Under the pieces are notes generated by a model. The model saw only the letters and a program-made list of their open reading frames with translations, was not told where the DNA came from and did no database searches. 64,000 nt of DNA from an uncultured Erythrobacter sp. GTDB taxonomy: Bacteria; Pseudomonadota; Alphaproteobacteria; Sphingomonadales; Sphingomonadaceae. This document shows, piece after piece, positions 55,524-64,000 of this stretch. Numbering within the stretch: position 1 is the first letter of the stretch; each line of letters opens with the position of its first letter. The stretch is taken from the NCBI RefSeq assembly GCF_947497915.1, contig NZ_CANMIJ010000002.1, positions 310,001 through 374,000 on the forward strand. The letters are read 5' to 3'. The translations under genes and the position numbers were made by a program.

Positions 55524-57275
55524 ATGACCGACGCCGCATTGAAGCCGACGCCGAATGATTGCGATTTGCCGCGCATCCGCGCCCAGTTTGCGACTTTCAA
55601 CGAAGCCATCGATTACGCCGCGAAGAGTGAAAAGGGCCTCAATTTTCACGATATGCGTGGACAATTGGAGCGGGTGTACCCCTATTCGGAGATGCGCGAA
55701 GACGGCTTGATGATGGCTCGCCGCCTGATCTGCATGGGGATTAAACCGAAAGATCGGATCGCGTTGATCGCGGAAACCGGCCCAGAATTCGCCGCGCTGT
55801 TTTGTGCCTGCATTTATACAGGCGCGTGGCCTGTTCCGCTGCCGCTGCCGACAACGTTTGGCGGAAAGGATAGCTATATCGATCAACTCGCCGTTCAATT
55901 GAACAGCTCCGATCCAACGCTGTTGCTTTACCCGCCGGAAATCGGCGAAATGGCCGCCGCCGCAGCGGATCGTCAGGGCTGCGACAGCGAAAGTTGGGCT
56001 GATTTCGCAACTCGCGATGCGCCCGAATGCGAACTGCCTGAGGCTGATCCGGAAGCCATCTGCTATCTGCAATATTCGTCCGGCTCGACGCGTTTCCCGA
56101 CAGGCGTAGCCGTCACGCACAAGGCTTTGCTGCACAACCTGTATGGCCATTCGACCAGTATGCATCTGGGAGAGAATGACCGCGCTGTCAGCTGGCTCCC
56201 TTGGTATCACGATATGGGCTTGGTAGGTTGTTTTCTGTCGCTGATTGCCAATCAGGTTTCCGTCGATCTTTTGAAGCCAGATGCGTTCGCACGTCGTCCG
56301 CTAGCATGGCTCGATATGATCAGCCGCAATCCTGGCCAGACGCTCTCTTATTCGCCAACTTTCGGCTATGATATCTGCGCTCGCCGCATTTCCAGCCAGT
56401 CAAACGTCTCAGAGCGGTTTGATCTGTCGCGCTGGCGTCTTGCAGGCAATGGCGCGGACATGATCCGCCCTGATGTTATGCAGAATTTCGTCAACGCCTT
56501 CTCCGATGCCGGGTTCAAGGCGTCTGCATTCACGCCGTCTTATGGCCTTGCCGAAGCAGTGCTTGGCGTAACTGTCATGCCACCGGGCGAAGGTATCCGC
56601 GTCGAATTGGTCGAGGAAGAGCGCCTGTCCGGCACTCCGCGCGATCTTACGCGCCCTGCCCGATACCGCGCGATTGTGAATTGCGGCAAACCGCTGCCCG
56701 ACATGAAGGTCGAAATTCGCGGCGAGACCGGCGATGCGCGCGGCGATCACCAGATCGGCAAAGTCTGGTGCCACGGCCCCAGCGTCATGCATTCCTATTT
56801 CCGCAACGAAGAAGCGACCGCAGAGTGCCTCGTCCCGAGCGAGGACGGAAACGGCAACTGGCTCGACACCGGCGATATGGGATATGTCGCCGACGGCTAT
56901 TTGTTCATCGTGGGACGCGCGAAGGACATGATCATCATCAACGGCAAGAACCACTGGCCGCAGGATATTGAATGGGCGGTGGAACAATTGCCCGGCTTCA
57001 ATCACGGAGACATCGCAGCCTTTGCCGTGGAGACCGAAGGCGGCGAGGAAGCCCCAGCCGTGCTGGTTCACTGCCGAGTTTCGGACCCAGAAGAGCGGAT
57101 CAAGCTGCGTGAGCAAATTGCCGACAAAGTTCGCTCTGTCACCGGCATGAGCTGCGTCGTCGAGCTCGTCCCGCCGCGCACGTTGCCGCGCACCAGCTCT
57201 GGCAAGCTCAGCCGCGCCAAAGCGAAGAAACTGTATCTCTCGGGCGAAATCGTCCCGCTGGACCTCGCAGCTTAA
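55524..57275 (+). CDS. Fatty acyl-AMP ligase (FAAL)
   Basis: 583 residues of the adenylate-forming superfamily. Motifs are the P-loop-like LQYSSGSTRFPTGVAVTH, the FAAL-typical SWLPWYHDMGLVGCF, WLDTGDMGYVADGYLFIVGRAKDMIIINGKN and the C-terminal Lys in RTSSGKLSRAK. FAALs load fatty acids as acyl-adenylates onto acyl carrier proteins of PKS/NRPS lines, but none is adjacent. ATG 55524 matches the expected N-terminus; ATG 55461, with GGGAG before it, is an alternative. Confidence 0.92.
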   Translation: MTDAALKPTPNDCDLPRIRAQFATFNEAIDYAAKSEKGLNFHDMRGQLERVYPYSEMREDGLMMARRLICMGIKPKDRIALIAETGPEFAALFCACIYTGAWPVPLPLPTTFGGKDSYIDQLAVQLNSSDPTLLLYPPEIGEMAAAAADRQGCDSESWADFATRDAPECELPEADPEAICYLQYSSGSTRFPTGVAVTHKALLHNLYGHSTSMHLGENDRAVSWLPWYHDMGLVGCFLSLIANQVSVDLLKPDAFARRPLAWLDMISRNPGQTLSYSPTFGYDICARRISSQSNVSERFDLSRWRLAGNGADMIRPDVMQNFVNAFSDAGFKASAFTPSYGLAEAVLGVTVMPPGEGIRVELVEEERLSGTPRDLTRPARYRAIVNCGKPLPDMKVEIRGETGDARGDHQIGKVWCHGPSVMHSYFRNEEATAECLVPSEDGNGNWLDTGDMGYVADGYLFIVGRAKDMIIINGKNHWPQDIEWAVEQLPGFNHGDIAAFAVETEGGEEAPAVLVHCRVSDPEERIKLREQIADKVRSVTGMSCVVELVPPRTLPRTSSGKLSRAKAKKLYLSGEIVPLDLAA

Positions 57276-57291
57276 ATCAAATCGCTAAAGC

Positions 57292-58848
57292 TTATTCGCC
57301 CGGTGTCGCCCATTCCGCGCGCACTGGCCCTGCGGCTGCGCGCACAGTTACAGTGACGTCATTGGCTGCCAGCAATTCTGCCGCTGCCTCCGCGTCAACG
57401 CGATTGCCGACGAGCACAATTGGAACGTCGACGCGCGATGCGGCCCAGCGGATCACACTAAGCGCTCTTGAGCCGTCAGGCGTTGGGCCGTCTTCGCCAA
57501 ATTCGATGTTCGAAGGCAGGCGCCCCGCAGGCGGCAGCAATTCGATATCCCATTCCGGTTCGGTCGCACTGATGCGTTGTTCCAGCGCCTTGTAAGCTGC
57601 CAATGTGGCACCCTCCAACTGCTCGGCACGGACCATTGCTTTGCGGCGGGTCCGATCAATCAGGACGTCGTCTTCGGGGACGCCCGCGACGAGCGCGAGC
57701 CGTTTGCCAAGGTCGTCTGCGCGGGCTTGCTCAGCGGCTTCTTCATTGGCGCGCGCGGCCGAAAGCTGCGCTTGCTCAGCCGCAGCGCCGCTGCTGCCGC
57801 CTTGGAACTGTGTGAGGGTGAGTTCGACCGGTTTGCCCAGCTGCTGTGTCAATGCGCGTTCGGCTTCGACTTCGGCTTCGGGTTTTAGATTGTAGGTCCA
57901 GACCGATGCGCTAACTGTGATAGGGTTTGATCCGAACTCGATCGAGCCGAGATCAACCCGGCTATTCGCATCAAACTTCTCTTCGATTTCGGCGCGGACA
58001 ATTCGCTGGGCATTGGTTTGAAAGGCGATTTGTTGCAGCGAAAAGCCAAGCGGAACCGCAAGGCCAATGAACACCGCTGTCACGGCAATATTCTGAAAGA
58101 TCGTGTTGCGCGCGCTCAGCGTAGTTTTGAAACCGTAAAGCCGCGCCATTGCCCAAGCCGTGAGCGCGATTGTGATAAGGTTGGTCACATAAAGCAGCAG
58201 TGCGCCCGAAAAGACTGTCCAGTTCCAAGTCGCAAGACCAAAGCCGACGACGGCGAGTGGCGGCATCAACGCGGTAGCAATCGCAACGCCCACAATCGTA
58301 CCCTCGCGCCCGCGGATCATCGCATATGCACCGGCAAGCGCAGAGAACAACGCCACGAACAGGTCGAACAGGTTAGGCTGCGTGCGCGCGGCGATCTCTG
58401 GCGTGATCGTCTGAATTGGCGACATGTAAACCAGCGCGCCGGTTAAACCGATGCCCATCACACTGCCCCAGGCGAGGCTGCGAGCGGACTGTTTCAGCCA
58501 TTGGTAATCGCCAATCGCCAGTGCAAAGCCGAGGCCCATGATCGGCCCCATCAAAGGCGACAGCAACATCGCGCCAATCACAACGGCAGGCGAAGAAAGC
58601 AGCAGACCTAGCACCGCAATGCCCGCGCTCATGGCAGTCATAAACAGATATCGTTCCGACAGCAGGCAATCCTCGCGCCGCTTTTCGATCACCTCTGTCT
58701 GGTTGACGGTTCCGACAACATCGCGCCGCCACCAACGCAGCAGGCTGAATTTCACGGTGCCGAATGTCGAGCCAGTCGGGCGGACAGCCGTTGCCTCGCC
58801 CTCTTCGCGTTTTGCTTCCTTAACCGGGTTGTTGCTTTCGGTTGCCAA
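57292..58848 (-). CDS. DUF389-domain membrane protein
   Basis: About 518 residues from TTG 58848. DUF389 core: ERYLFMTAMSAGIAVLGLLLSSPAVVIGAMLLSPLMGPIMGLG and IVGVAIATALMPPLAVVGFGLA, with six or so helices. The C-terminal 250 residues are soluble, with a Glu/Ala-rich stretch (AAAEQAQLSAARANEEAAE) that may form a coiled coil, and an OmpA-like end (residues LSVIRWAASRVDVPIVLVGNRVDAEAAAELLA). No ATG is available near the N-terminus; a TTG at 58953 is also possible. Function unknown. Confidence 0.87.
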   Translation of the reverse strand: MATESNNPVKEAKREEGEATAVRPTGSTFGTVKFSLLRWWRRDVVGTVNQTEVIEKRREDCLLSERYLFMTAMSAGIAVLGLLLSSPAVVIGAMLLSPLMGPIMGLGFALAIGDYQWLKQSARSLAWGSVMGIGLTGALVYMSPIQTITPEIAARTQPNLFDLFVALFSALAGAYAMIRGREGTIVGVAIATALMPPLAVVGFGLATWNWTVFSGALLLYVTNLITIALTAWAMARLYGFKTTLSARNTIFQNIAVTAVFIGLAVPLGFSLQQIAFQTNAQRIVRAEIEEKFDANSRVDLGSIEFGSNPITVSASVWTYNLKPEAEVEAERALTQQLGKPVELTLTQFQGGSSGAAAEQAQLSAARANEEAAEQARADDLGKRLALVAGVPEDDVLIDRTRRKAMVRAEQLEGATLAAYKALEQRISATEPEWDIELLPPAGRLPSNIEFGEDGPTPDGSRALSVIRWAASRVDVPIVLVGNRVDAEAAAELLAANDVTVTVRAAAGPVRAEWATPGE

Positions 58849-59052
58849 GTGTTCGTCGCCCTTTGCCGTTTCCAACGTAATTACGGGGTTTCGCGCGCAA
58901 GGCAAAGCGCTTGCGCATATCGCGCTCTCAAAATGTTGGAATAGAACCCTCAAAAGAGCTACCTTGAAAGGTGTGTTTTAGATCACTAATACAGTAAGTA
59001 AGAAACATCATGGAATTCAGGGCCATCCAGCCCACGGAGGAAACGCGTTAGA

Positions 59053-60285
59053 ATGAGCACCGAAAGCCAGCCGGAAACCAAAGTCGCCGCCGCGACCAAG
59101 ACCGCCACCGATTTCGAGCTGACCCCGCCCGATCCCGTGCCTGAGGTTGCACCGGAAAAGGCCGCTGGCCTCGTTCCTGTCTCCACCGAAGAGAAAAGCA
59201 AACTCGACACCAAAGTCGATGCTTTTGTGACTGATCTGGTGTCGGTTGACGCCAAATCGCCTGAATTTGGCGAAAAAGTCGATCAGATTACGCGTATGGG
59301 TCAGGAACAGATCCGCGCCGCGGCTGCGCATTCCAACCGCTTTCTAGACCGCCCGGTGCGCGCGATGGACGCAGATAGCAGTGTCGGCAGCGACCTTGCC
59401 GAGCTGCGGCGCACAGTCGAAGACCTCGATCCGGGCCGCAAGAACAAGCTGCTGGCGCCGCGCAAGCTCTTCGGCATCATTCCATTCGGCAACAAGCTGA
59501 AGAACTATTTTGACAGCTACACTTCCGCTCAGGGCCACATTCAGGCGATTCTGGAACGGCTTGAAGGCGGCAAGAAGGAACTGCACCTCGACAACGCGGC
59601 CATCGACACCGAACGGCAAAAGCTGTGGGAAGCGATGGGCGAGCTGGAGCAGATGATCCACATCGCCAAAACGCTCGACACGCGGCTTGAGGCGAAAGCG
59701 CTCGAACTGGACTCCAGCGATCCCGAAAAAGCCAAAGCGTTAAGGGAAAGCGCACTGTTCTATGTTCGCCAGCGCACGCAGGATTTGCTCACCCAAATGG
59801 CTGTGAGCGTTCAGGGCTACCTCGCGCTTGATCTTGTGAAAAAGAACAATGTCGAGCTCGTCAAAGGCGTTGACCGCGCCAGCACAACGACTGTCGGCGC
59901 CCTACGCACGGCGGTGACAGTGGCGCAGGCGATGACGAACCAGAAACTGGTACTCCAGCAGATTACGTCGCTGAACGAGACGACCACGAACATCATCGAT
60001 TCGACCAGCACCTTGCTGCGCGAGCAGACTGCCCAAATCCATGAGCAGGCCGCGTCGAGCACGATCCCACTGGAAACGCTGCAACGCGCCTTCCAAAACA
60101 TCTATGACACGATGGACGAGGTTGATGATTTCAAAGTCCGCGCGCTCAGCAGCATGAAGCAGACGGTGAATGTGCTGACCGACGAAGTCGAGAAGTCGAA
60201 GGGCTACATCGCCCGCGCCGAAGGGCAAGCTCAGGCGCAGTCCAAAGTCGCGAGCGAGCCTTCACTGCTGGCACTCGATAGCTGA
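59053..60285 (+). CDS. TelA-family (toxic anion resistance) protein
   Basis: 410 residues, Ala/Lys/Glu-rich and largely helical. Signatures LLAPRKLFGIIPFGNKLKNYFDSYTSAQGHIQAIL and NVELVKGVDRASTTTVGALRTAVTVAQA belong to the TelA family, linked to tellurite and cell-envelope-stress resistance and often found with XpaC. No ter operon is nearby. It precedes the XpaC-like gene by 11 bases. Confidence 0.92.
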   Translation: MSTESQPETKVAAATKTATDFELTPPDPVPEVAPEKAAGLVPVSTEEKSKLDTKVDAFVTDLVSVDAKSPEFGEKVDQITRMGQEQIRAAAAHSNRFLDRPVRAMDADSSVGSDLAELRRTVEDLDPGRKNKLLAPRKLFGIIPFGNKLKNYFDSYTSAQGHIQAILERLEGGKKELHLDNAAIDTERQKLWEAMGELEQMIHIAKTLDTRLEAKALELDSSDPEKAKALRESALFYVRQRTQDLLTQMAVSVQGYLALDLVKKNNVELVKGVDRASTTTVGALRTAVTVAQAMTNQKLVLQQITSLNETTTNIIDSTSTLLREQTAQIHEQAASSTIPLETLQRAFQNIYDTMDEVDDFKVRALSSMKQTVNVLTDEVEKSKGYIARAEGQAQAQSKVASEPSLLALDS

Positions 60286-60296
60286 CGGACGCCCGC

Positions 60297-61058
60297 GTGA
60301 ACGACACCACCAACCAATCCGACCAAATCATGAGCGCAGCGGGCAAAACCCTGCGCGTGCAACGCGATGAAGGCGGCACACATCGCCCAGGTGACAGTAT
60401 CGGCAAAGGTTCCGCCGAGGCCAAGAGGAAGAACTGGCTGAAACGCGCCAAGTATTTTGCTGGCGCCATACTGACCATATTGATCTCGGCTTCGGTAGCC
60501 GGATTGGTTTTGGATGGCATCCGCTTTCCCGGCGTGATGATGGTTGCGCTCGCCGTGATGGCGGCGTCGTATATCTTCAGCAAATACCCCAAAGTAAAAG
60601 TGCCCAAGCGCGATGAGCTAACGAAGGGCGATCCCAAACAGATGGTCGCGCGCACCGAGCTTTGGCTGGAATCGCAGCGGCCTGCATTGCCTGCACCGGC
60701 CGCGAAAATCGTTGACGATTTGGGCGTTCAACTCGACTCGCTTGGCATTCAATTGGAAACAGTGGACGCCGCCCATCCGTCCGTGCGCGAAGTGCGCGAG
60801 CTGGTGGGTGAGTATATCCCCGAGACAATCGACAATTACCGCAAAGTGCCAGAGCATCTGCGCGGTGAGGCTCATGCGGGGAAGACCGCAGATCAACGCC
60901 TGACGGACAGCCTTGGCAAGCTTTCTACCGAAGTCGACCGCGTAACCCGCCGGCTGGCTGAAGGCGCGCTCGATGATCTCGCGATCAAGGACCGCTATCT
61001 TGAATACCGTTATGGCGGAGATGAACTCATCGAAGACATGACCGGCAATCAGAAGTGA
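60297..61058 (+). CDS. XpaC-like membrane-anchored protein
   Basis: 253 residues from GTG 60297 (ATG 60330 is an alternative). Two adjacent hydrophobic segments (about 52-72 and 77-93) are followed by a helical cytosolic domain with a basic start (KYPKVKVPKRDEL). The pattern and pairing with TelA match XpaC/'5-bromo-4-chloroindolyl phosphate hydrolysis' family proteins, whose name does not describe a proven activity. Confidence 0.82.
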   Translation: MNDTTNQSDQIMSAAGKTLRVQRDEGGTHRPGDSIGKGSAEAKRKNWLKRAKYFAGAILTILISASVAGLVLDGIRFPGVMMVALAVMAASYIFSKYPKVKVPKRDELTKGDPKQMVARTELWLESQRPALPAPAAKIVDDLGVQLDSLGIQLETVDAAHPSVREVRELVGEYIPETIDNYRKVPEHLRGEAHAGKTADQRLTDSLGKLSTEVDRVTRRLAEGALDDLAIKDRYLEYRYGGDELIEDMTGNQK

Positions 61059-61068
61059 GAATGGCCTG

Positions 61069-61365
61069 ATGCGCGTCAATCTGCCCCACCAGCTCGGCAA
61101 AGAAGAAGTCCGCAAACGCATGCGGGAGCGCAGCCACGAGATTGCAGGATACTTCCCGCCCGGCATGGCCACAATCGAGACATCTTGGTCTGACGAAGAT
61201 CAGATGGACTTGCTGGTCACCGCCGCAGGACAGCGGATTAAGGGCGCTGTTGAGGTCTATGATGACGAGGTCGTGATCGAGATGAACTTGCCAGCCATGC
61301 TGGGATTCCTTCGCGGAACGCTCGAACATGCGGTGCGCACTCAGGCTACGAAACTGCTCGAATAG
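61069..61365 (+). CDS. Polyhydroxyalkanoic acid system family protein
   Basis: 98 residues: MRVNLPHQLGKEEVRKRMRE, then ETSWSDEDQMDLLVTAAGQRIKGAVEVYDDEVVIEMNLP. This fits the PHA granule-region family (PHA_gran_rgn), a small alpha/beta protein. No phaC or phasin gene is in view, so its link with polyester storage is by family only. It follows the XpaC-like gene by 10 bases. Confidence 0.82.
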   Translation: MRVNLPHQLGKEEVRKRMRERSHEIAGYFPPGMATIETSWSDEDQMDLLVTAAGQRIKGAVEVYDDEVVIEMNLPAMLGFLRGTLEHAVRTQATKLLE

Positions 61366-61554
61366 CCACTGGGCAGCGTCTACTCACATCAAGACCCGCT
61401 TCATAATGAACGTAAATCAAGGGCTTACACGTATTTCCGCGCTTGACTTGGCGCCTGAATCCGGCTTCGTACGCTTGTAATTCGGGTGATGGAATGTCAT
61501 CTGAAACGGACAGTTTGGCTGCCAGGTTAAACTGATGCTTTTTGCTTCTGACAA

Positions 61555-62166
61555 GTGACAGCGGGGAGCCGGATTATCGGGCTGACGGGAAACGCGGACA
61601 CGATTGTTGGCTGTTTGAGAACAAACCTCAAGCAGGCGACATCTGGCGCGCATCAACAACTCGACGATGCCATGCGCGGACGCGGTGGCTGGGAAACCCG
61701 CACCGACTACGCCCGTTTCCTCAATCTTCAATTTGCCGCGCGGCTTCCGGTTGAACGCTGGATCGATGCGCATGCCCCGTTTGATCTGCGCGCCCCTGCA
61801 CAATCCCATCTGATCGCGCGCGATCTGGAAACTTTAGGCGAGCCGTGCCCATTGGAACTCGCACCCTTTCCCTATGAGACGGGCGGAAACATTCAAGCGA
61901 GCGCGCTTGGCGTATCCTGGGTGCTGGCCGGATCATCGCTTGGCAATCGCTCAATCCTGAAAGAGATTGAGCGCGCCGGGCACGGTGACTGGCCCACTGC
62001 GTTTTTGGCTGATCCCGAAATGCTCAGATTCTGGAAGCAATTGCGCCCTCGCATTGATCTGCCAGCGAGTCTTGCAACGCTCGCCGCGTCCAGTGCTGCG
62101 GCCACCGCCGTGTTCGATCACTTTATCGCTCATACCATCCCCTCTTCTCCGGCAGCAGCAGCATGA
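61555..62166 (+). CDS. bphO: Biliverdin-producing haem oxygenase BphO
   Basis: 203 residues from GTG 61555; a TTG at 61615 would be closer to the usual N-terminus. The proximal haem ligand is the His in TSGAHQQLDD, and the distal helix region reads YETGGNIQASALGVSWVLAGSSLGN. It opens haem to biliverdin IXalpha, CO and iron. Its stop overlaps the bphP start (ATGA), tying chromophore supply to the photoreceptor. Confidence 0.92.
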   Translation: MTAGSRIIGLTGNADTIVGCLRTNLKQATSGAHQQLDDAMRGRGGWETRTDYARFLNLQFAARLPVERWIDAHAPFDLRAPAQSHLIARDLETLGEPCPLELAPFPYETGGNIQASALGVSWVLAGSSLGNRSILKEIERAGHGDWPTAFLADPEMLRFWKQLRPRIDLPASLATLAASSAAATAVFDHFIAHTIPSSPAAAA

Positions 62167-64000
62167 ACTTCAGCCCTAAGCAGGTCGAACTGACCGAATG
62201 TGATCGCGAGCCGGTCCACCAAATCGGTGAAGTTCAGGATTTTGGTGGCCTGATCGCTGTGAACAGCGATTGGGTGATCGCTCATCGCTCCGTCAATTGC
62301 GCGGACCTGCTTGGGATTGATGCGCTTCCGGGAAGCGGGACCCGGCTAGCCGATCACTTTACGCCCAACGCCATCGATACCCTTCAATCTTCGATTGCCA
62401 AGATCAACACCGACGATGCAGTTGAGCGGCTATTTGGCCTGCGCCTAACATCGGGCGGAAAGCTGTTCGACTGCGCACTGCACCTTAGCCACGGCAACAT
62501 TATCATTGAGTTTGAACGGCACGCAGACGCTGACTACGCTGATCACCTCAGCCTGATCGGCCCCGCCTTGTCCCGGTTAGAGCCGATCCGAGATGTCGAA
62601 AAATTGTGCGAAAGCGTTGCCGAAATTGTCCAGCAGATGCTCGGTTATGACAGGGTAATGGTCTACCGCTTCCATCCCGATGAAAGCGGCGAAGTCGTGG
62701 CCGAGCAACGCCGGAGCGACCTCGAACCCTATCTCGGCCTGCGATACCCTCAGGCTGACATTCCACAGCAAGCGCGCGAGCTGTTCCGCCGCAACAAATT
62801 TCGTGTGATTGCGGATATGGATGCGGAGGGCATCGCTATCGAACCGGCGCGTTCAATGGAGGGGGAGCCGCTTGATCTGTCGATGAGCATGCTGCGCTCA
62901 CATTCTGCCATGCACGTCCAATACATGAAGAATATGGGCGTTCAGGCGTCGCTTTCGATTTCAATTGTGCGCCACAACCGTCTGTGGGGCATGATTTCCT
63001 GCCACCACTATGCACCGCGCCTACCCGCCTATTCGTTGCGCACCGTGGCCGAAACATTAAGCCAGGTGTTCTCGATGATGCTCGATCGGATTTTGATCGA
63101 ACGCTCGGAAAAACTGCGTTCGCGCGGGCGCGAATTGCACGATCAATTGATGATGCGTCTTGCCGGCGGGTCGACGCTTTCAGACAGCCTGCCAATGATC
63201 GAAGAATTGCTGGGCGATCTGATCGATCATGACGGTATTTCCGTATGGGCAGGCGGCCAATATCGCGCGCGCGGCGCGGCTCCAACACCGGAACAATTCA
63301 CCAGCATCATGCCCGCATTGGGCAACACGCCGAGCAGCTCTGTTATCGCGACCACCGCGCTAGGCGGGCAAATTTCTGCGGCGGGAGAATTCGCAGACAG
63401 CGCGTCTGGCGCGTTGATCCTGCCCATCTCGCGCAGTCCGCGCGATTATCTGGTGTTGTGGCGCAAGCCGCTTTCGCAAAAGGTCACGTGGGCTGGCGAT
63501 CCGAACAAAGCAGTCCCCTCACCAGGAGAGCGCTTAAGTCCGCGCAGCAGCTTTGCGGCATGGGAAGAAACCATCGAAGGCCTAAGCGCAGAGTGGGACG
63601 ATGATGATTTGCGCATCGCCGAAGGATTGCGTGTCACTTTGCTCGAAGTGATTTTGCGCATGACGGATGAAGTCGCGCTGGAACGCAAACGCGCGCAGGA
63701 ACAGCAGGAATTGCTGATCGCAGAGCTTAACCACCGCGTTCGCAACATCTTGAACCTCATCCGCAGCCTCGTCTCCCAATCCCAAAGCGAGGCGATGACG
63801 GTCGAAAGCTTCGCCTCAATCATCGGCGGACGTATCACAGCACTGGCCTCGGCGCATGACAACATCACCCGTCAAAACTGGGCCCCTGCCCCGCTTTCGG
63901 CGTTGTTCGACACGGAACTCGGCGCCTATCTCAATGAGAAAAAGGGGCGCTTCGAACTTGGCGGACAGGATGTTCTGGTCAAGCCGGAAGCGTACACTGT
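62163..64000 (+). CDS. bphP: Bacteriophytochrome with HWE-type histidine kinase, 3' end cut
   Basis: The ATG at 62163 opens a frame that reaches the window end (612 complete codons). PAS domain with the biliverdin-binding Cys13 (ELTECDREPVHQIG); GAF domain with PQADIP at 196-201, a variant of PxSDIP, and HVQYMKNMGVQASLSIS; PHY domain with PRSSF at 460-464; then a kinase whose phospho-acceptor is His524 in ELNHRVRNIL, typical of HWE/HisKA_2 enzymes. It should sense red/far-red light with biliverdin made by the overlapping bphO. Confidence 0.95.
   Translation, partial: MNFSPKQVELTECDREPVHQIGEVQDFGGLIAVNSDWVIAHRSVNCADLLGIDALPGSGTRLADHFTPNAIDTLQSSIAKINTDDAVERLFGLRLTSGGKLFDCALHLSHGNIIIEFERHADADYADHLSLIGPALSRLEPIRDVEKLCESVAEIVQQMLGYDRVMVYRFHPDESGEVVAEQRRSDLEPYLGLRYPQADIPQQARELFRRNKFRVIADMDAEGIAIEPARSMEGEPLDLSMSMLRSHSAMHVQYMKNMGVQASLSISIVRHNRLWGMISCHHYAPRLPAYSLRTVAETLSQVFSMMLDRILIERSEKLRSRGRELHDQLMMRLAGGSTLSDSLPMIEELLGDLIDHDGISVWAGGQYRARGAAPTPEQFTSIMPALGNTPSSSVIATTALGGQISAAGEFADSASGALILPISRSPRDYLVLWRKPLSQKVTWAGDPNKAVPSPGERLSPRSSFAAWEETIEGLSAEWDDDDLRIAEGLRVTLLEVILRMTDEVALERKRAQEQQELLIAELNHRVRNILNLIRSLVSQSQSEAMTVESFASIIGGRITALASAHDNITRQNWAPAPLSALFDTELGAYLNEKKGRFELGGQDVLVKPEAYT

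Overview
The window looks like chromosomal DNA of an alphaproteobacterium of the order Sphingomonadales, most likely Erythrobacteraceae. This is inferred from gene content and protein style: a DnaA with an NLAADW-type start next to rpsT, TonB-dependent receptors, DUF4345, DUF2155 and NDUFA12-family genes, a bphO-bphP phytochrome pair, moderately high GC and frequent 4-base ATGA/GTGA/TTGA overlaps. No rRNA, IS element, phage or CRISPR array is visible. One tRNA gene (tRNA-Trp) is present. Both ends cut genes: an Smr-domain gene at the left edge and a bacteriophytochrome kinase at the right edge.

Regions: 1-6400 is housekeeping and envelope (Smr, mltA, a Tim44-domain protein, secB, murJ, trpS, a DUF4136 lipoprotein). 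6400-12500 holds dut-coaBC, ubiE-ubiB and mutM. 12600-14800 has rpsT and dnaA. 14880-24650 mixes moeB, a DUF202 protein, yaaA, a sirtuin, dapB, an M48 protease, nth, a low-GC hypothetical gene, a dicarboxylate-type symporter, dapE, an S1/P1 nuclease and a GST.

25190-27860 is the clearest accessory segment. An AT-rich leader with a palindrome precedes three overlapping genes: an unrecognised 184-residue protein, a GH18-like glycosidase and a class 3 lipase-like hydrolase. None of the three shows a Sec signal peptide. This is my best candidate for an undescribed system.

27870-43010 is a catabolic stretch: hppD with two VOC-fold proteins and a carboxymuconolactone-decarboxylase-like protein, a thiolase-like protein without the usual nucleophile, a true thiolase, an enoyl-CoA hydratase, an acyl-CoA dehydrogenase, two TonB-dependent receptors and a Baeyer-Villiger-type monooxygenase. 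Three divergent promoter regions here share an AGTTTCAA core, which hints at common control. Together the genes suggest uptake and beta-oxidation-like breakdown of a hydrophobic or aromatic substrate, but the substrate cannot be read from the sequence.

43100-52400 carries a large DUF2339 membrane protein and the L11/L1 genes (rplK-rplA), which are separated from secE-nusG by an opposite-strand DUF11 surface-type gene; then an AGCS symporter and tRNA-Trp. 52500-64000 has aat, the recX-DUF192-NDUFA12-DUF2155 operon, a fatty acyl-AMP ligase, a DUF389 membrane protein, a TelA-XpaC pair, a PHA-system protein and the light-sensing bphO-bphP pair.
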